Source of the DNA: Streptomyces sp. NBC_01485
GTDB lineage: Bacteria; Actinomycetota; Actinomycetes; Streptomycetales; Streptomycetaceae
Reading direction: 5' to 3'
Length of the DNA stretch: 64,000 bases
NCBI RefSeq assembly: GCF_036227125.1
Contig: NZ_CP109435.1
Location: 1,860,001 to 1,924,000 of the forward strand
Shown in pieces: positions 1 to 9,757 of the stretch. The notes beneath the pieces are model-generated. The model saw only the letters and a program-made list of their open reading frames with translations, was not told the origin of the DNA and searched no databases. Position 1 is the first letter of the stretch; the number at the start of each line of letters is the position of its first letter. The translations under genes were made by a program, and so were the position numbers.

Positions 1-363
1 CACCCGAGCGACGACCCGGAGTTCCCGGCGAAGGCGAAGGCCGCCCGCGCGAAGTTCCTTCAGGAGCACACCCACGACGACGATGACGAGGTCCGCTTCT
101 TCGTCTCCGGCTCCGGCATCTTCTACCTGCACGTGAACGGCGAGGTGCACGCGGTCTTCTGCGAGAAGGGCGACCTGCTGGGCGTGCCGCGCGGCACCAC
201 CCACTGGTTCGACATGGGCACGCGGCCCTCCTTCACGGCGATCCGCTTCTTCCACGAGGAGGACGGCTGGATCGGCAACTTCACCGGCTCCACCATCGCG
301 GGCCGCTTCCCGGACTACGACACGATCGCGGCGGGCTACGAGGCCGACAGGGCAGCCGCGTGA
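1..363 (+). CDS. mtnD: Acireductone dioxygenase (ARD), C-terminal part, truncated by window edge
   Basis: Cupin enzyme that oxidises the acireductone of the methionine salvage pathway with O2, to the keto acid precursor of methionine (Fe form) or off-pathway products (Ni form). The reading frame is open from base 1, so the start lies outside the window. The visible 120 residues include the metal-binding [15 protein letters not shown] segment (HxH...E) and the later His of GTTHWFDMG, followed by the typical [16 protein letters not shown] segment. The stop overlaps the GTG of mtnC, so the two are translationally coupled. Family assignment is firm; which metal is used cannot be read from sequence. 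Confidence 0.95.
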   Translation, partial: HPSDDPEFPAKAKAARAKFLQEHTHDDDDEVRFFVSGSGIFYLHVNGEVHAVFCEKGDLLGVPRGTTHWFDMGTRPSFTAIRFFHEEDGWIGNFTGSTIAGRFPDYDTIAAGYEADRAAA

Positions 364-1121
364 GCGTGCCGGACCGGTCGGCCCCGTCGGCCCCGTCGGC
401 CCTGTCGTTCGACGTGGACGCCGTGGTGCTCGACATCGAGGGCACCACGAGCGCCACGGGCTTCGTCGTCAACGTGCTCTACCCGTACTCGCGCGCCCGC
501 TTCGCCGAACTGCTCACCGAGCGCGCCGGGGAACCGGCCGTGGCCCGGGCGATCGCGCAGGTCCGGGAGCTCACGGGCGAGCCGGACGCCGACGCGGCCA
601 CCGTCGAGAAGGCGCTGAACGCCTGGCTCGACGAGGACCGCAAGGCCACACCCCTGAAGACCCTCCAGGGCGTCATCTGGTCCGAGGGCTTCGCCCGGGG
701 CGACCTCGTCTCGCACTTCTACGACGACGTCGTACCGGAGTTGCGCGCCTGGCACGCGGCGGGCGTGCTGCTGTACGTCTACTCGTCCGGTTCGGTGGCC
801 GCCCAGCGGGCGTGGTTCACCAACAGCCCTGCGGGCGACCTGACGTCGCTCGTGTCGGGTCTGTACGACACCGAGAACGCCGGACCCAAGCGGGACCCGG
901 CGTCGTACCGCCGTATCGCGGAGGCGACCGGCGTCGAGCCGTCCCGGCTGCTCTTCCTCTCCGACCGACCCGGCGAGCTGGACGCGGCCGTCGGGGCGGG
1001 CTGGCATGCCGTGGGCATCCGGCGGCCCGGGGAGCCGTACTACGAGCAAGGCGTCGGCGACCACGCGCAGGCGGGGACGTTCGACGAGATCACCGTCAGC
1101 ACTTCCAGGAGCCCTTCATGA
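360..1121 (+). CDS. mtnC: Enolase-phosphatase E1 (2,3-diketomethylthiopentyl-1-phosphate enolase/phosphatase)
   Basis: HAD-superfamily enzyme of methionine salvage that enolises and dephosphorylates the diketone phosphate made from MTRu-1-P, giving the acireductone used by MtnD. Seen: the HAD start motif [30 protein letters not shown] (motif II Ser), and the motif III/IV region [17 protein letters not shown]...[14 protein letters not shown]. Length (253 aa) is normal. The GTG start lies in a GTGA overlap with mtnD, and the stop lies in an ATGA overlap with mtnB. The gene order mtnD-mtnC-mtnB is therefore a compact operon. Confidence 0.95.
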   Translation: MSVPDRSAPSAPSALSFDVDAVVLDIEGTTSATGFVVNVLYPYSRARFAELLTERAGEPAVARAIAQVRELTGEPDADAATVEKALNAWLDEDRKATPLKTLQGVIWSEGFARGDLVSHFYDDVVPELRAWHAAGVLLYVYSSGSVAAQRAWFTNSPAGDLTSLVSGLYDTENAGPKRDPASYRRIAEATGVEPSRLLFLSDRPGELDAAVGAGWHAVGIRRPGEPYYEQGVGDHAQAGTFDEITVSTSRSPS

Positions 1122-1726
1122 CCGCCCACATCAGCGCCCTCGACCTGGAGGAAGCGGGGGCGGTGCTCGCCGCCGAGTCCGCGCGCTTCGCCTCCTTCGG
1201 CTGGATGCGCGGCACCTCCGGCAACCTGTCGGTGGTGCTCACCCGCGACCCGCTGCGCCTCGCGGTGACCGCGAGCGGCCACGACAAGGGCGAACTGACG
1301 CCCGCGGACGTGGTGTTGGTGGACGGGGACGGCGCCGCCGTGCACGGGGGCAGGCCGTCCGCCGAGGCCGAGCTGCACGCGCGGGTGGCCGCGCTGACCG
1401 GCGCGGGCGCGGTCGTGCACGTCCACACGGTGGCGTCCGTGGCCATGGGACACCGGCACCCGGGCGGGATCGTCTTCAAGGACGTGGAGATGCTCAAGGG
1501 CGTCGGCCAGCCCGCGCACGACGTCGAGGTGACGCTGCCGGTCATCGCCAACAGCCAGGACATGAAGGTCCTCGGCGACCGGCTGGAGGCGGCCCGCGAA
1601 CCCCGGATGCCGGCGGTGGTCGTGGCGGGCCACGGGCTGTACGTCTGGGGCGACACCCCGCGTCAGGCCCGCCACCACACCGAAGTCGTCGAGTGGCTCC
1701 TGGAGTTGGAGCTCACCCGCCGCTGA
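1118..1726 (+). CDS. mtnB: Methylthioribulose-1-phosphate dehydratase
   Basis: Class II aldolase/adducin-fold zinc enzyme that dehydrates MTRu-1-P to the diketone used by MtnC. The 202-residue protein starts at the ATG inside the ATGA overlap with mtnC. AGGAG at 1107-1111 lies 6 nt upstream, which decides this start over the longer upstream extension. Seen: GTSGNLSV substrate loop, PSAEAELHARVAAL with the catalytic Glu, the HVH zinc pair in VVHVHTVASVAMG and the third zinc His in AGHGLYVWG. It ends 19 nt from the convergent mtnA stop. Confidence 0.95.
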   Translation: MTAHISALDLEEAGAVLAAESARFASFGWMRGTSGNLSVVLTRDPLRLAVTASGHDKGELTPADVVLVDGDGAAVHGGRPSAEAELHARVAALTGAGAVVHVHTVASVAMGHRHPGGIVFKDVEMLKGVGQPAHDVEVTLPVIANSQDMKVLGDRLEAAREPRMPAVVVAGHGLYVWGDTPRQARHHTEVVEWLLELELTRR

Positions 1727-1745
1727 TCTCGTGGAGCCGGCCAGG

Positions 1746-2777
<1,032 letters not shown>

Positions 2778-2922
2778 ATCGGGACACTCCTGATGTTCCG
2801 GTGGTGTCGGCCACCGTACATGACCTGGGAGAACCATAGTTCGAGACAACCGAGCAGGTGTCCGGAAACGGGTGTTAGAGTCCAGCACCCGGTCCGCAGA
2901 CCGAGACGAAGGAGGAAGACCC

Positions 2923-2988
2923 GTGCCGCTGACCAAGCGCCGTTTCCTCGACTTCGGCCGGTGTGCCGGCGACGGCTGTCGTAGCTGA
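2923..2988 (+). CDS. Putative leader peptide (21 codons) with two Cys codons
   Basis: A short frame with GTG start, an excellent Shine-Dalgarno (AAGGAGG, about 7 nt upstream) and a TGA stop. It encodes a peptide beginning MPLTKRRFLDFGRC and ending GDGCRS. The RR-x-x-DFGR-x-A-x-x-x-CR layout resembles the short actinobacterial peptides annotated as putative leader peptides, several of which act as cysteine-responsive attenuators. It ends 127 nt before the BMP lipoprotein gene, and the gap is C-rich. Seen: the frame and RBS. Inferred: attenuation of the downstream operon in response to cysteine or sulfur supply. It could be a non-functional chance frame, but the RBS argues against that. Confidence 0.6.
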   Translation: MPLTKRRFLDFGRCAGDGCRS

Positions 2989-3110
2989 GCCCGCCCCCTC
3001 GGCCCGCACGAGCACAGCCGCTCACCACCGCAGCCCGCACCACCGCAGCGCCCACCCCTCACTCCCCCCGTGCTCACCGCCGAGCGCGTCCCTCGGCATC
3101 CCCGGAAGGT
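2989..3110 (+). promoter_or_regulatory. C-rich, G-poor leader segment, candidate Rho-entry region
   Basis: Between the leader peptide stop and the BMP gene the plus strand is strongly skewed to C. By hand count, 2989-3060 holds about 43 C and 15 G in 72 nt, unusual even for this genome, with no strong hairpin. This is the kind of unstructured C-rich RNA Rho loads on when ribosomes are absent, which would fit a leader-peptide attenuator. Functional role is inference. Confidence 0.4.
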
Positions 3111-3115
3111 CCCCG

Positions 3116-4180
3116 ATGTACCGCAGAAACCGCCGCTCCGTGCAGTTCGCCGCGCTCGCGGCCGGCACCGCACTCCTCGCCACCGCCTGCAACGCCGCCG
3201 CGAAGAAGGACGACTCCGCCGCGAGCGCGAGCGGCAGCAGCGGTGGCGGCGGCAGGTCCTTCACCCTCGTCACCCCCGACGCCGTCGGGCAGAACGAGTT
3301 CCTGAAGCTCGCCGTCACCGGCGTCAAGAACGCGGCGAAGCAGCACGGCGGGACCGAGAAGGTCTACGAGTCCACCGACGCCGCCTCCCAGCAGCAGAAC
3401 GTGGCCGCCGCGGTGGACGCGAAGCCGGACGTCATCGTACTGGTCGGCTTCGAGTTCGCCGACATCGTTGCCCAACAGGCCCAGAAGAACCCGAAGCAGC
3501 AGTTCCTGATCGTCGACGCCTGCACCACCAAGACCTTCAAGAACGTCAGTTGCGCGGTGTTCCGGGAGCACGAGGGCGTCTACCTCGCCGGCGCCGAGGC
3601 GGGCCTGCTGAGCAAGTCCGGCAAGGTCGGCGCGGTCGACGTGCTCGACACGCCCCAGTTCCGCCGCTACAGCGACCCGTTCGCGGCCGGCGCCAAGAAG
3701 GTCGCCGCCAAGACCGAGACGTCCACCCGGTTCGTCGGCGGCCAGTCCCCGTTCGACGACTCGGCGCGCGCCAAGGAGCAGGCCAACACCCTGCTCGCCA
3801 AGGGCTACGACCAGATCATGGCGGCGGCCGCGGCCGGCAACTACGGCGTCTTCGAGGCGGCGAAGGCCAAGGGCGCGTTCGCGTACGGCGTGGACGTCAA
3901 CCAGTGCGTCTCGGCGCCGGGCACGGTCGTCGACAACGTGATCAAGCGCACGGACGTCGCCGTCGAGAAGGGCATCGAGTCGGTCCTCGGCGGCACGACG
4001 GGCACGACCGTCTCGTACGGCCTGAAGGAGGGCGGCATCAGCCTGACCGGCCTGGAGGACGGCGTGGACACGTCCAAGTGCGTGATCTCCGACCACAAGG
4101 ACGTCCTGACGAAGGTCGAGGCGCTGCGCGACCAGATCGTCTCCGGAGAGCTGAAGGTCGATGACCCGGCTGCCGGCTGA
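3116..4180 (+). CDS. BMP family (basic membrane protein/PnrA-like) nucleoside-binding lipoprotein
   Basis: Extracytoplasmic substrate-binding lipoprotein of a purine-nucleoside-type ABC importer. The start at 3116 gives MYRRNRRSVQFAALAAG, a lipoprotein signal ending LLATAC with the lipidated Cys near residue 24; AAGG lies 6 nt upstream. The Ser/Gly-rich linker after it and the PnrA-like body (VIVLVGFEFADIVAQQA, FREHEGVYLAGAEAGLLSKSGKVGAVD, GGQSPFDDSARAKEQANTLLAKGYDQIMAAAAAGNYG) support the family. It overlaps the ATPase gene by 20 nt. BMP proteins bind nucleosides; the neighbours suggest purine or 5'-deoxy/methylthio-purine nucleosides. Confidence 0.9.
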   Translation: MYRRNRRSVQFAALAAGTALLATACNAAAKKDDSAASASGSSGGGGRSFTLVTPDAVGQNEFLKLAVTGVKNAAKQHGGTEKVYESTDAASQQQNVAAAVDAKPDVIVLVGFEFADIVAQQAQKNPKQQFLIVDACTTKTFKNVSCAVFREHEGVYLAGAEAGLLSKSGKVGAVDVLDTPQFRRYSDPFAAGAKKVAAKTETSTRFVGGQSPFDDSARAKEQANTLLAKGYDQIMAAAAAGNYGVFEAAKAKGAFAYGVDVNQCVSAPGTVVDNVIKRTDVAVEKGIESVLGGTTGTTVSYGLKEGGISLTGLEDGVDTSKCVISDHKDVLTKVEALRDQIVSGELKVDDPAAG

Positions 4181-5681
4181 CACGGAACCCGCCGTCGAAC
4201 TCCGGGGGATCACCAAGCGGTTCCCCGGCACGCTCGCCAACGACGCCGTCGACCTGACCGTCCGCCGCGGTGAGATCCACGCGCTGATGGGCGAGAACGG
4301 CGCGGGCAAGTCCACGCTCATGTCGGTCCTGTACGGCATGGAGCGCGCCGACGCCGGGACGGTCCGGATCGACGGGCGGGACGTGCGGTTCGCGAGTCCC
4401 TCCGCCGCCATGGCCGCCGGGCTCGGCATGGTCCACCAGAGTTTCAAGCTGTTCGACTCGCTGACGGTCGCCGAGAACGTCGTCTACGCCGCCGAGCCGC
4501 GCCGCTTCGGTCTGGTGGACCGGGCCGCCGCCCGCCGCAGGGTGCGCGAACTCGCCGAGGAACACGGGCTGGCCGTGGACCCGGACGCCCGGGTCGGCGA
4601 CCTCCCGGTGGGGCTGCGCCAGCGCGTGGAGATCCTCAAGCTGCTGCACCGGGGCGCCCGTACGCTCATCCTCGACGAGCCGACGGCCGTGCTCACCCCG
4701 GCCGAGGCGGACGCCCTGTTCGCCGTGCTCAAGTCACTGACCGCGCAGGGCCGTACGGTGATCCTGGTCACCCACAAGCTGCGCGAGGTGCTGGAGGGCA
4801 GCGACCGCGTGACGGTCCTGCGGGACGGCCGGGTGGTGGCGCGTCTCGTCACCGCCGACACGACGGCCGGCGAGATCGCCGCCGCGATGACCGGCCGCGC
4901 GGTGGAGCTGGACCGCGTCCACGCGCCGGGCACGCCCGGTGCGGCGGTGCTGCGGGTCACCGGTCTCCGCACGGATTCCGTCCACGATGTGGACCTCACC
5001 GTCCACGCCGGCGAGATCGTCGGTATCGCGGGCGTCGCCGGGAACGGACAGAGCGAGCTGGTCGAGGCGCTGGCCGGACTGCGGCCGGTCACCGCCGGCC
5101 GGGTCACCCTCACCGGCGACGACATCACGCACGCCTCGGCCACCGAGCGCCGCGCGAAGGGCCTCGCGTATGTTCCCGAGGACCGGCACGCGGTGGGTAC
5201 CGCGCCCGCCGCCTCGGTCGCGGACAACCTGGCGATGGGCCACCACCGTACGTCCCTCTCCTCCCGTGGCCTGCTGCCCCCGGCGGCCGTCCGCGCGCAC
5301 GCCCGGCGGCTGGTCGAGCGGTTCGGCGTCAAGGCGGCGACCACCGGGGTGCCCGCGTCCGCGCTGTCCGGCGGCAATCTGCAGAAGCTGCTGATCGGCC
5401 GCGAACTCGCCCATGACGCACCGCTGTTGCTCGTCGAGCAGCCGACCCGCGGGGTCGACATCGGCGCCATCCAGAACATCCACGAGCAGATCGTCGCCTA
5501 CCGCGACGCCGGTCACGCCGTCCTCCTCGTCTCGGCCGAGCTGAGCGAGATCCGGGGGCTCGCGGACCGGGTGCTGGTCATGTACGAGGGCCGCATCGCG
5601 GCCTCGTACGCCAGGGAAGAGGCGGACGAACGGACGCTGGGCCTCGCGATGGCGGGCGCCGCGGCGGAGGCGACCCACTGA
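4161..5681 (+). CDS. ABC transporter ATP-binding protein, tandem-domain (RbsA/NupA type)
   Basis: Energises the BMP-type nucleoside importer. Two ABC domains are fused: the first has Walker A GENGAGKST near residue 46 and signature-region LPVGLRQRVEILK followed by LILDEPTAVL; the second has the degenerate Walker A GVAGNGQSEL, signature SGGNLQKLLIGREL and VEQPTRGVDIG, as usual in ribose/nucleoside importers. Length 506 aa is normal. The ATG at 4161 follows GAAGG and lies inside the end of the lipoprotein gene, so translation is coupled. The next permease starts 1 nt after its stop. Confidence 0.95.
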   Translation: MTRLPADTEPAVELRGITKRFPGTLANDAVDLTVRRGEIHALMGENGAGKSTLMSVLYGMERADAGTVRIDGRDVRFASPSAAMAAGLGMVHQSFKLFDSLTVAENVVYAAEPRRFGLVDRAAARRRVRELAEEHGLAVDPDARVGDLPVGLRQRVEILKLLHRGARTLILDEPTAVLTPAEADALFAVLKSLTAQGRTVILVTHKLREVLEGSDRVTVLRDGRVVARLVTADTTAGEIAAAMTGRAVELDRVHAPGTPGAAVLRVTGLRTDSVHDVDLTVHAGEIVGIAGVAGNGQSELVEALAGLRPVTAGRVTLTGDDITHASATERRAKGLAYVPEDRHAVGTAPAASVADNLAMGHHRTSLSSRGLLPPAAVRAHARRLVERFGVKAATTGVPASALSGGNLQKLLIGRELAHDAPLLLVEQPTRGVDIGAIQNIHEQIVAYRDAGHAVLLVSAELSEIRGLADRVLVMYEGRIAASYAREEADERTLGLAMAGAAAEATH

Positions 5682-5682
5682 C

Positions 5683-6771
5683 ATGACACGCACACTCATG
5701 GACACACGCGCACGCACACGCATCGCGGGAGCCCTGCGCTCCCCTCTCACCTTCTCCGTGCTCGCGGGCCTCGTCATCGGCGCGCTGTTCCTGCTCGGCA
5801 CGGGCGCGGACCCGGTCACGGCGTACGAGGCGGTCCTGACCGGCGCGCTCGGCGGCGACGGCATCGGCTCGACGCTGACCACCGCCACCAGTGTGCTCGG
5901 ACTGGCGCTCGCGCTGGCGATCCCGCTGCGGGCGGGGCTGATCAACCTCGGCGGCGACGGGCAGATGGTGCTCGGCGGGATCACGGCCGCCGTGACCGGT
6001 CTCTACTCGCCGCTGCCCGCTCCCCTCACCGTCGTCGCGGCTCTGCTGGCCGGCATGGCGGCGGGCGCCGGGTACGCCGTGCTGGCCGCCCTGTGCGAGA
6101 ACCGCCTCGGCGTCCCGCTGCTGGTCAGCAGCCTGCTGCTGAGCTACCCGGCGGTGTCGCTCGCCTCCTACCTGGCGCGCTACCCGCTCAAGGAGCCCGG
6201 CTCCAGCCTGCCCCAGACCCGTGCGCTGCCCGACGGGGTGGCGCTGCCCGCGTTCGGCGACTCGACGGTCACCCTCGGGCTCGTCCTGGTCGCGCTCGCC
6301 GCCGCCGCGTACTGGTTCACCGACCGGCGCACCGCCGTCGGCTACGAGATCCGTATGACGGGCCTCAACTCCCGGTTCGCCGCGTACGCGGGGGTCGAAC
6401 GCCGGGGCCTGACCCTGAAGTTGATGTCGGTCTCCGGCGGACTCGCCGGACTCGTGGGCGCGATCGGGGTGTTGAGCTTCCCCTACCGCTTCGTGGACGG
6501 CTCGCTCACCGCCCCGGGCTACACCTGGACGGGCCTCACGGCGGCCCTGCTCGCCGCCGCCGCTCCGCCGGGCACGGTGATCGCCGCGTTCTTCTTCGCC
6601 GTCCTCCAGGTCGGGGGCCTCGCGATGGAGCGGACCACCGAGGTGCCGCGCGAGCTGACCCAGGTGCTCCAGGCGATCGTGATCGTGTTCCTGGCGGCCC
6701 GGCTGCGCTTTCCCGGCCGCTGGTTCGCCTTCGGCTCCGGCCGTCGCTCCCCGGAAAGCGAGGCGGTGTGA
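5683..6771 (+). CDS. ABC transporter permease 1 (BPD_transp_2 family, nucleoside importer)
   Basis: Integral membrane permease of the BMP transporter, 362 aa, with about eight to ten hydrophobic segments beginning FSVLAGLVIGALFLLGTG. The cytoplasmic loop YEIRMTGLNSRFAAYAGVERRGLTLKLMSVSGGLAGLVGAIGV is the EAA-like coupling region of this family. It belongs with permease 2 as a heterodimer. ATG at 5683 follows the ATPase stop directly; its own stop overlaps the start of permease 2. Confidence 0.92.
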   Translation: MTRTLMDTRARTRIAGALRSPLTFSVLAGLVIGALFLLGTGADPVTAYEAVLTGALGGDGIGSTLTTATSVLGLALALAIPLRAGLINLGGDGQMVLGGITAAVTGLYSPLPAPLTVVAALLAGMAAGAGYAVLAALCENRLGVPLLVSSLLLSYPAVSLASYLARYPLKEPGSSLPQTRALPDGVALPAFGDSTVTLGLVLVALAAAAYWFTDRRTAVGYEIRMTGLNSRFAAYAGVERRGLTLKLMSVSGGLAGLVGAIGVLSFPYRFVDGSLTAPGYTWTGLTAALLAAAAPPGTVIAAFFFAVLQVGGLAMERTTEVPRELTQVLQAIVIVFLAARLRFPGRWFAFGSGRRSPESEAV

Positions 6772-7640
6772 TGTTCCTCGACTCCGATCTCCTCATGTCG
6801 GCGCTGCGCGCCCTCACCCCGATCCTGCTGGCGGCCCTCGGCGGCGCGCTGTGCGAGCGGGCCGGGGTCTTCAACATCGGCCTCGAAGGCATGATGCTGA
6901 TGGGCTGCTTCACGTCCGTGGCGACGAGCTGGTTCACCGGCAGCCCCTGGCTCGGCGTCCTGGCGGCGGCCCTCGCGGCAGCCGCGTACTCGCTGATCCT
7001 GGCCGTGGGCGCGGTCACCCTGCGCGGCGACGCGGTCGTCCTCGGCATCGCGATGAACCTGCTGGCCGTGGGCCTGACGAGCTTCCTGCTCCGTACCGTC
7101 TTCGGCGTACAGGGCACGTTTGACGATCCGTCACTCGCCGGGCTCCCACTGGTCGGTGGCTTCACCCCCCTCGCCTACCTCTCGTGGGCGGCGGTCGCGG
7201 TCGCCGCGCTGCTGCTGTCGCGGCATGTGTGGGGGCTCAGGCTGCGCGGGGTCGGCGAGGCGCCCGACGCGGCGGCCACGCTCGGCGTGAGCCCGGCGAA
7301 GTACCGGTACGGCGTGATCCTGCTGTCGGGAGTCCTGTGCGGGCTCGCGGGCGCCCAACTCGCCCTGGGCAACGTCACCTTGTTCACGGAGAACATGACG
7401 GCGGGCCGTGGTTGGATCGCTGTCGTGGCCGTCATGCTCGGTCGCGCCGCGCCACTGGGCGTCCTGCTCGCCGCGCTGCTGTTCGGGCTCGCGGAGGCGG
7501 CCGGGTTCCGTCTCCAGGGGCTCGGCCTGCCGCAGCAGGCGACCGACGCCGCCCCCTATGTCGTGACGCTCGGCGCGCTGTTCCTCACGACGGCCCGCCG
7601 CCGTCGCACCCGTCCTCGTACCACCGGAGCCGTCCGATGA
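6771..7640 (+). CDS. ABC transporter permease 2 (BPD_transp_2 family, nucleoside importer)
   Basis: Second permease subunit, 289 aa. N-terminal LTPILLAALGGALCERAGVFNIGLEGMMLMG is the hallmark of the shorter partner in BMP-type systems; the coupling loop is GLRLRGVGEAPDAAATLGVSPAKYRYGVILLSGVLCGLAGAQLA. I use the ATG at 6771, with GAGG 7 nt upstream; a GTG at 6768 is an equally coupled alternative. The stop lies in an ATGA overlap with the nucleoside phosphorylase, joining import to catabolism in one transcript. Confidence 0.92.
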   Translation: MFLDSDLLMSALRALTPILLAALGGALCERAGVFNIGLEGMMLMGCFTSVATSWFTGSPWLGVLAAALAAAAYSLILAVGAVTLRGDAVVLGIAMNLLAVGLTSFLLRTVFGVQGTFDDPSLAGLPLVGGFTPLAYLSWAAVAVAALLLSRHVWGLRLRGVGEAPDAAATLGVSPAKYRYGVILLSGVLCGLAGAQLALGNVTLFTENMTAGRGWIAVVAVMLGRAAPLGVLLAALLFGLAEAAGFRLQGLGLPQQATDAAPYVVTLGALFLTTARRRRTRPRTTGAVR

Positions 7641-8389
7641 CCCAGGATCTGCTGCCCGTCACCCGTATTCCGCGCACCGGCCTCCCGGCGCACGCCGTGG
7701 TCGTCGGCGACCCGGCGCGCGCGGCGGCCGTCGCCGCGCTGCTCGACGGCGCCGAGGAGGTGTCGTACCACCGCGAGTACCGGGTGTTCAGCGGGAGTTG
7801 GAAGGGCGTGCCGGTCGTCGTCGCCTCGCACGGGGTGGGCGGGCCGGGCGCGATCCTGCTGTTCCAGGAGCTGGCGGACGCGGGCGTGCGCACCTTCCTG
7901 CGGTTCGGCACGGCCGGCGCGATGCGGCCGGGCATCGGGGACGGCGACCTGGTCATCGCGGAGGCGGCCGTCCGCGACGACGGCGTCACCCAGCAGCTGC
8001 TGCCCCCGGAGTACCCGGCGGTGGCCGCGCCCGAGGCGGTGTTCGCCCTCCAGCGGGCGGCCCGCGCGGCCGGCGCCCCGCACCACCGGGGCATCGTCTG
8101 GACCCGGGCCGCCTTCCAGCCGGGCCTGCTCCCGTTCTTCTCCTACGAGGGTGCCGGCCTCGCCGCCATCGAGATGGAGCTGTCCGCGCTGCTGGTCACG
8201 GCCTCGCTGCGCGGTCTGGTCGCGGGCGGGGTGCTGGTGATCGACGGGGCGAACGCCGACGAACTGGTCGACGAGCAGGCCACCGGCGGCTACGACCCGC
8301 ACCGGGAGGTCGTCGCGGCCGGTGTCGAGCGCGGCGCGGTCGTGTCCCTGGAGGCGCTGCGGCTGCTGGCGGAAGGGGAGCGGGCGTGA
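7637..8389 (+). CDS. NP-I family nucleoside phosphorylase (uridine/purine phosphorylase-like)
   Basis: Cleaves a nucleoside with phosphate to base and sugar-1-phosphate. The 250-aa protein has the NP-I marks GDPARA near the N-terminus, RFGTAGAM, and the base/ribose-binding IEMELSAL. It starts in an ATGA overlap with permease 2 and ends in a GTGA overlap with the amidohydrolase. Family members split uridine, inosine, adenosine or MTA/MTI; sequence alone does not settle the substrate. Being coupled to a deaminase of the MTA/SAH group and next to mtnA-D, I infer methylthioinosine or inosine-like nucleosides. Confidence 0.85.
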   Translation: MTQDLLPVTRIPRTGLPAHAVVVGDPARAAAVAALLDGAEEVSYHREYRVFSGSWKGVPVVVASHGVGGPGAILLFQELADAGVRTFLRFGTAGAMRPGIGDGDLVIAEAAVRDDGVTQQLLPPEYPAVAAPEAVFALQRAARAAGAPHHRGIVWTRAAFQPGLLPFFSYEGAGLAAIEMELSALLVTASLRGLVAGGVLVIDGANADELVDEQATGGYDPHREVVAAGVERGAVVSLEALRLLAEGERA

Positions 8390-9681
8390 GCATCGACCTG
8401 CTGGTGCACGGCGGTGACGTCCTCACGGTGGACGACGCCGGAACCGTCGTACGGAACGGGGCGGTCGCCGTCCACGAGGGCGAGATCATCGCCGTGGGGC
8501 CGGCCGACGTACTGCGCGAACGCCACACCGCCGCCGAGGAGGTCGACGCCGACGGCTGTCTCGTCCTGCCCGGGCTGATCAACACGCACACCCACCTCGC
8601 GATGACGCTGCTGCGCGGTCGCGCCGACGACGTCACCCTCCAGGGCTTCCTGGAAAGGGTGTTGAAGTGGGAGGCGGAGCTGCTGGCGCCGAAGAACGTG
8701 GCGGCGGCGGTGCGGCTGGCGGTCGCGGAGAGCGTCCGGGCCGGGGTGACGTCGGCGCTGGACATGTACTGGTTCCACGAGGCGGCCGAGCAGGCGGCCC
8801 GCGAGGCGGGCTGGCGGCTGCACACCGGCCCCACCTTCATGGACGTGCCCGAGCCGCCGGACGGCATCGCCTACGAGGACCGACTCGCCTGGGCACGGCG
8901 GGACTTGACCGCACGCGGGGCGGCGGGGCACGGAACGCGTCCGGTCGTCTTCGCACACTCCGCCTACACCCTCTCCCCCGCGCAGCTCACCGAAGTCTTC
9001 GCGCTGGCCCGGGAGTTCGTGGCGCTGGTGCACATCCACGCGGCCGAGAACGCCACCGAGGTCGCCACGGTGGAGGTGAAGTACGGGAAGCGGCCGGTGG
9101 AGTTGCTGGACTCCCTCGGGCTCCTCGGCCCCGATGTGCTGCTCGCGCACGCCGTCGACCTGACCGGCCCGGAGATCGCGGCGCTGGCCCGCACGGGCAC
9201 CGCCGTCGCCCACTGTCCGGTGTCCAACCTGAAGTTGGGCTGCGGGATCGCGCCGGTGCCGCGCCTGCTCAGCGCGGGCGTGACGGTCGGGCTGGGAACG
9301 GACGGGGCCGTCAGCTCCAACTCGCTGGACGTGCTGGGCGCGGTGCGGCAGGCGGCGCTGGTGCACAAGGCCGGCGGCGACCCGACGGCGGTCGGCGCCG
9401 AGCAGGCCGTCCGGATGGCGACGATCGAGGGCGCGCGGGCGCTGGGGCTCGGGGAGCGGCTCGGCTCGCTGGAGGCGGGCAAGCGGGCCGACCTGATCGT
9501 GCTCGACCTGGCCGCACCGCATCTTCGCCCGCGCCACGACCCGTGGTCGACGCTCGCGTACGCGGCGCACTCGGCGGACGTGCGGGACACCGTCGTCGAC
9601 GGGCGCGTGCTGATGCGCGACCGCAAGCTGACCACCCTCGACGAGCGGGCCGTGATCGCAGATCTGGAGGCATTGCTCTGA
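8386..9681 (+). CDS. Amidohydrolase of the MTA/SAH deaminase (TrzA/MtaD) group
   Basis: Metal-dependent hydrolase, 431 aa, that in this subgroup deaminates adenosine-type nucleosides such as 5'-methylthioadenosine and S-adenosylhomocysteine. Seen: metal-binding HTH in LINTHTHLAMT near residue 67, the His of ALVHIHAAEN, LLAHAV, and the metal Asp in GLGTDGAVSSNSLDVLGAVR. GTG at 8386 lies in the GTGA overlap and follows GGAAGGGGAG. Related enzymes deaminate guanine, aminofutalosine or triazines, so the substrate is open. The mtn context favours an MTA-to-MTI step. Confidence 0.85.
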   Translation: MSIDLLVHGGDVLTVDDAGTVVRNGAVAVHEGEIIAVGPADVLRERHTAAEEVDADGCLVLPGLINTHTHLAMTLLRGRADDVTLQGFLERVLKWEAELLAPKNVAAAVRLAVAESVRAGVTSALDMYWFHEAAEQAAREAGWRLHTGPTFMDVPEPPDGIAYEDRLAWARRDLTARGAAGHGTRPVVFAHSAYTLSPAQLTEVFALAREFVALVHIHAAENATEVATVEVKYGKRPVELLDSLGLLGPDVLLAHAVDLTGPEIAALARTGTAVAHCPVSNLKLGCGIAPVPRLLSAGVTVGLGTDGAVSSNSLDVLGAVRQAALVHKAGGDPTAVGAEQAVRMATIEGARALGLGERLGSLEAGKRADLIVLDLAAPHLRPRHDPWSTLAYAAHSADVRDTVVDGRVLMRDRKLTTLDERAVIADLEALL

Positions 9682-9702
9682 TCTGCCCCCATAATGGCGC
9701 TG

Positions 9703-9732
9703 AGACATCCGATGTCTGGATCCGACGTCTGG
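9703..9732. promoter_or_regulatory. Candidate GntR operator: palindrome plus direct repeat
   Basis: AGACATCCGATGTCT (9703-9717) is a perfect 6-3-6 inverted repeat. TCCGATGTCTGG (9708-9719) is repeated 13 nt later as TCCGACGTCTGG (9721-9732). The block sits just upstream of the GntR-family gene, where a FadR-type autoregulatory operator would be expected. Confidence 0.55.
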
Positions 9733-9757
9733 GCGATGAGCGACAGGGAGGCCGGTC

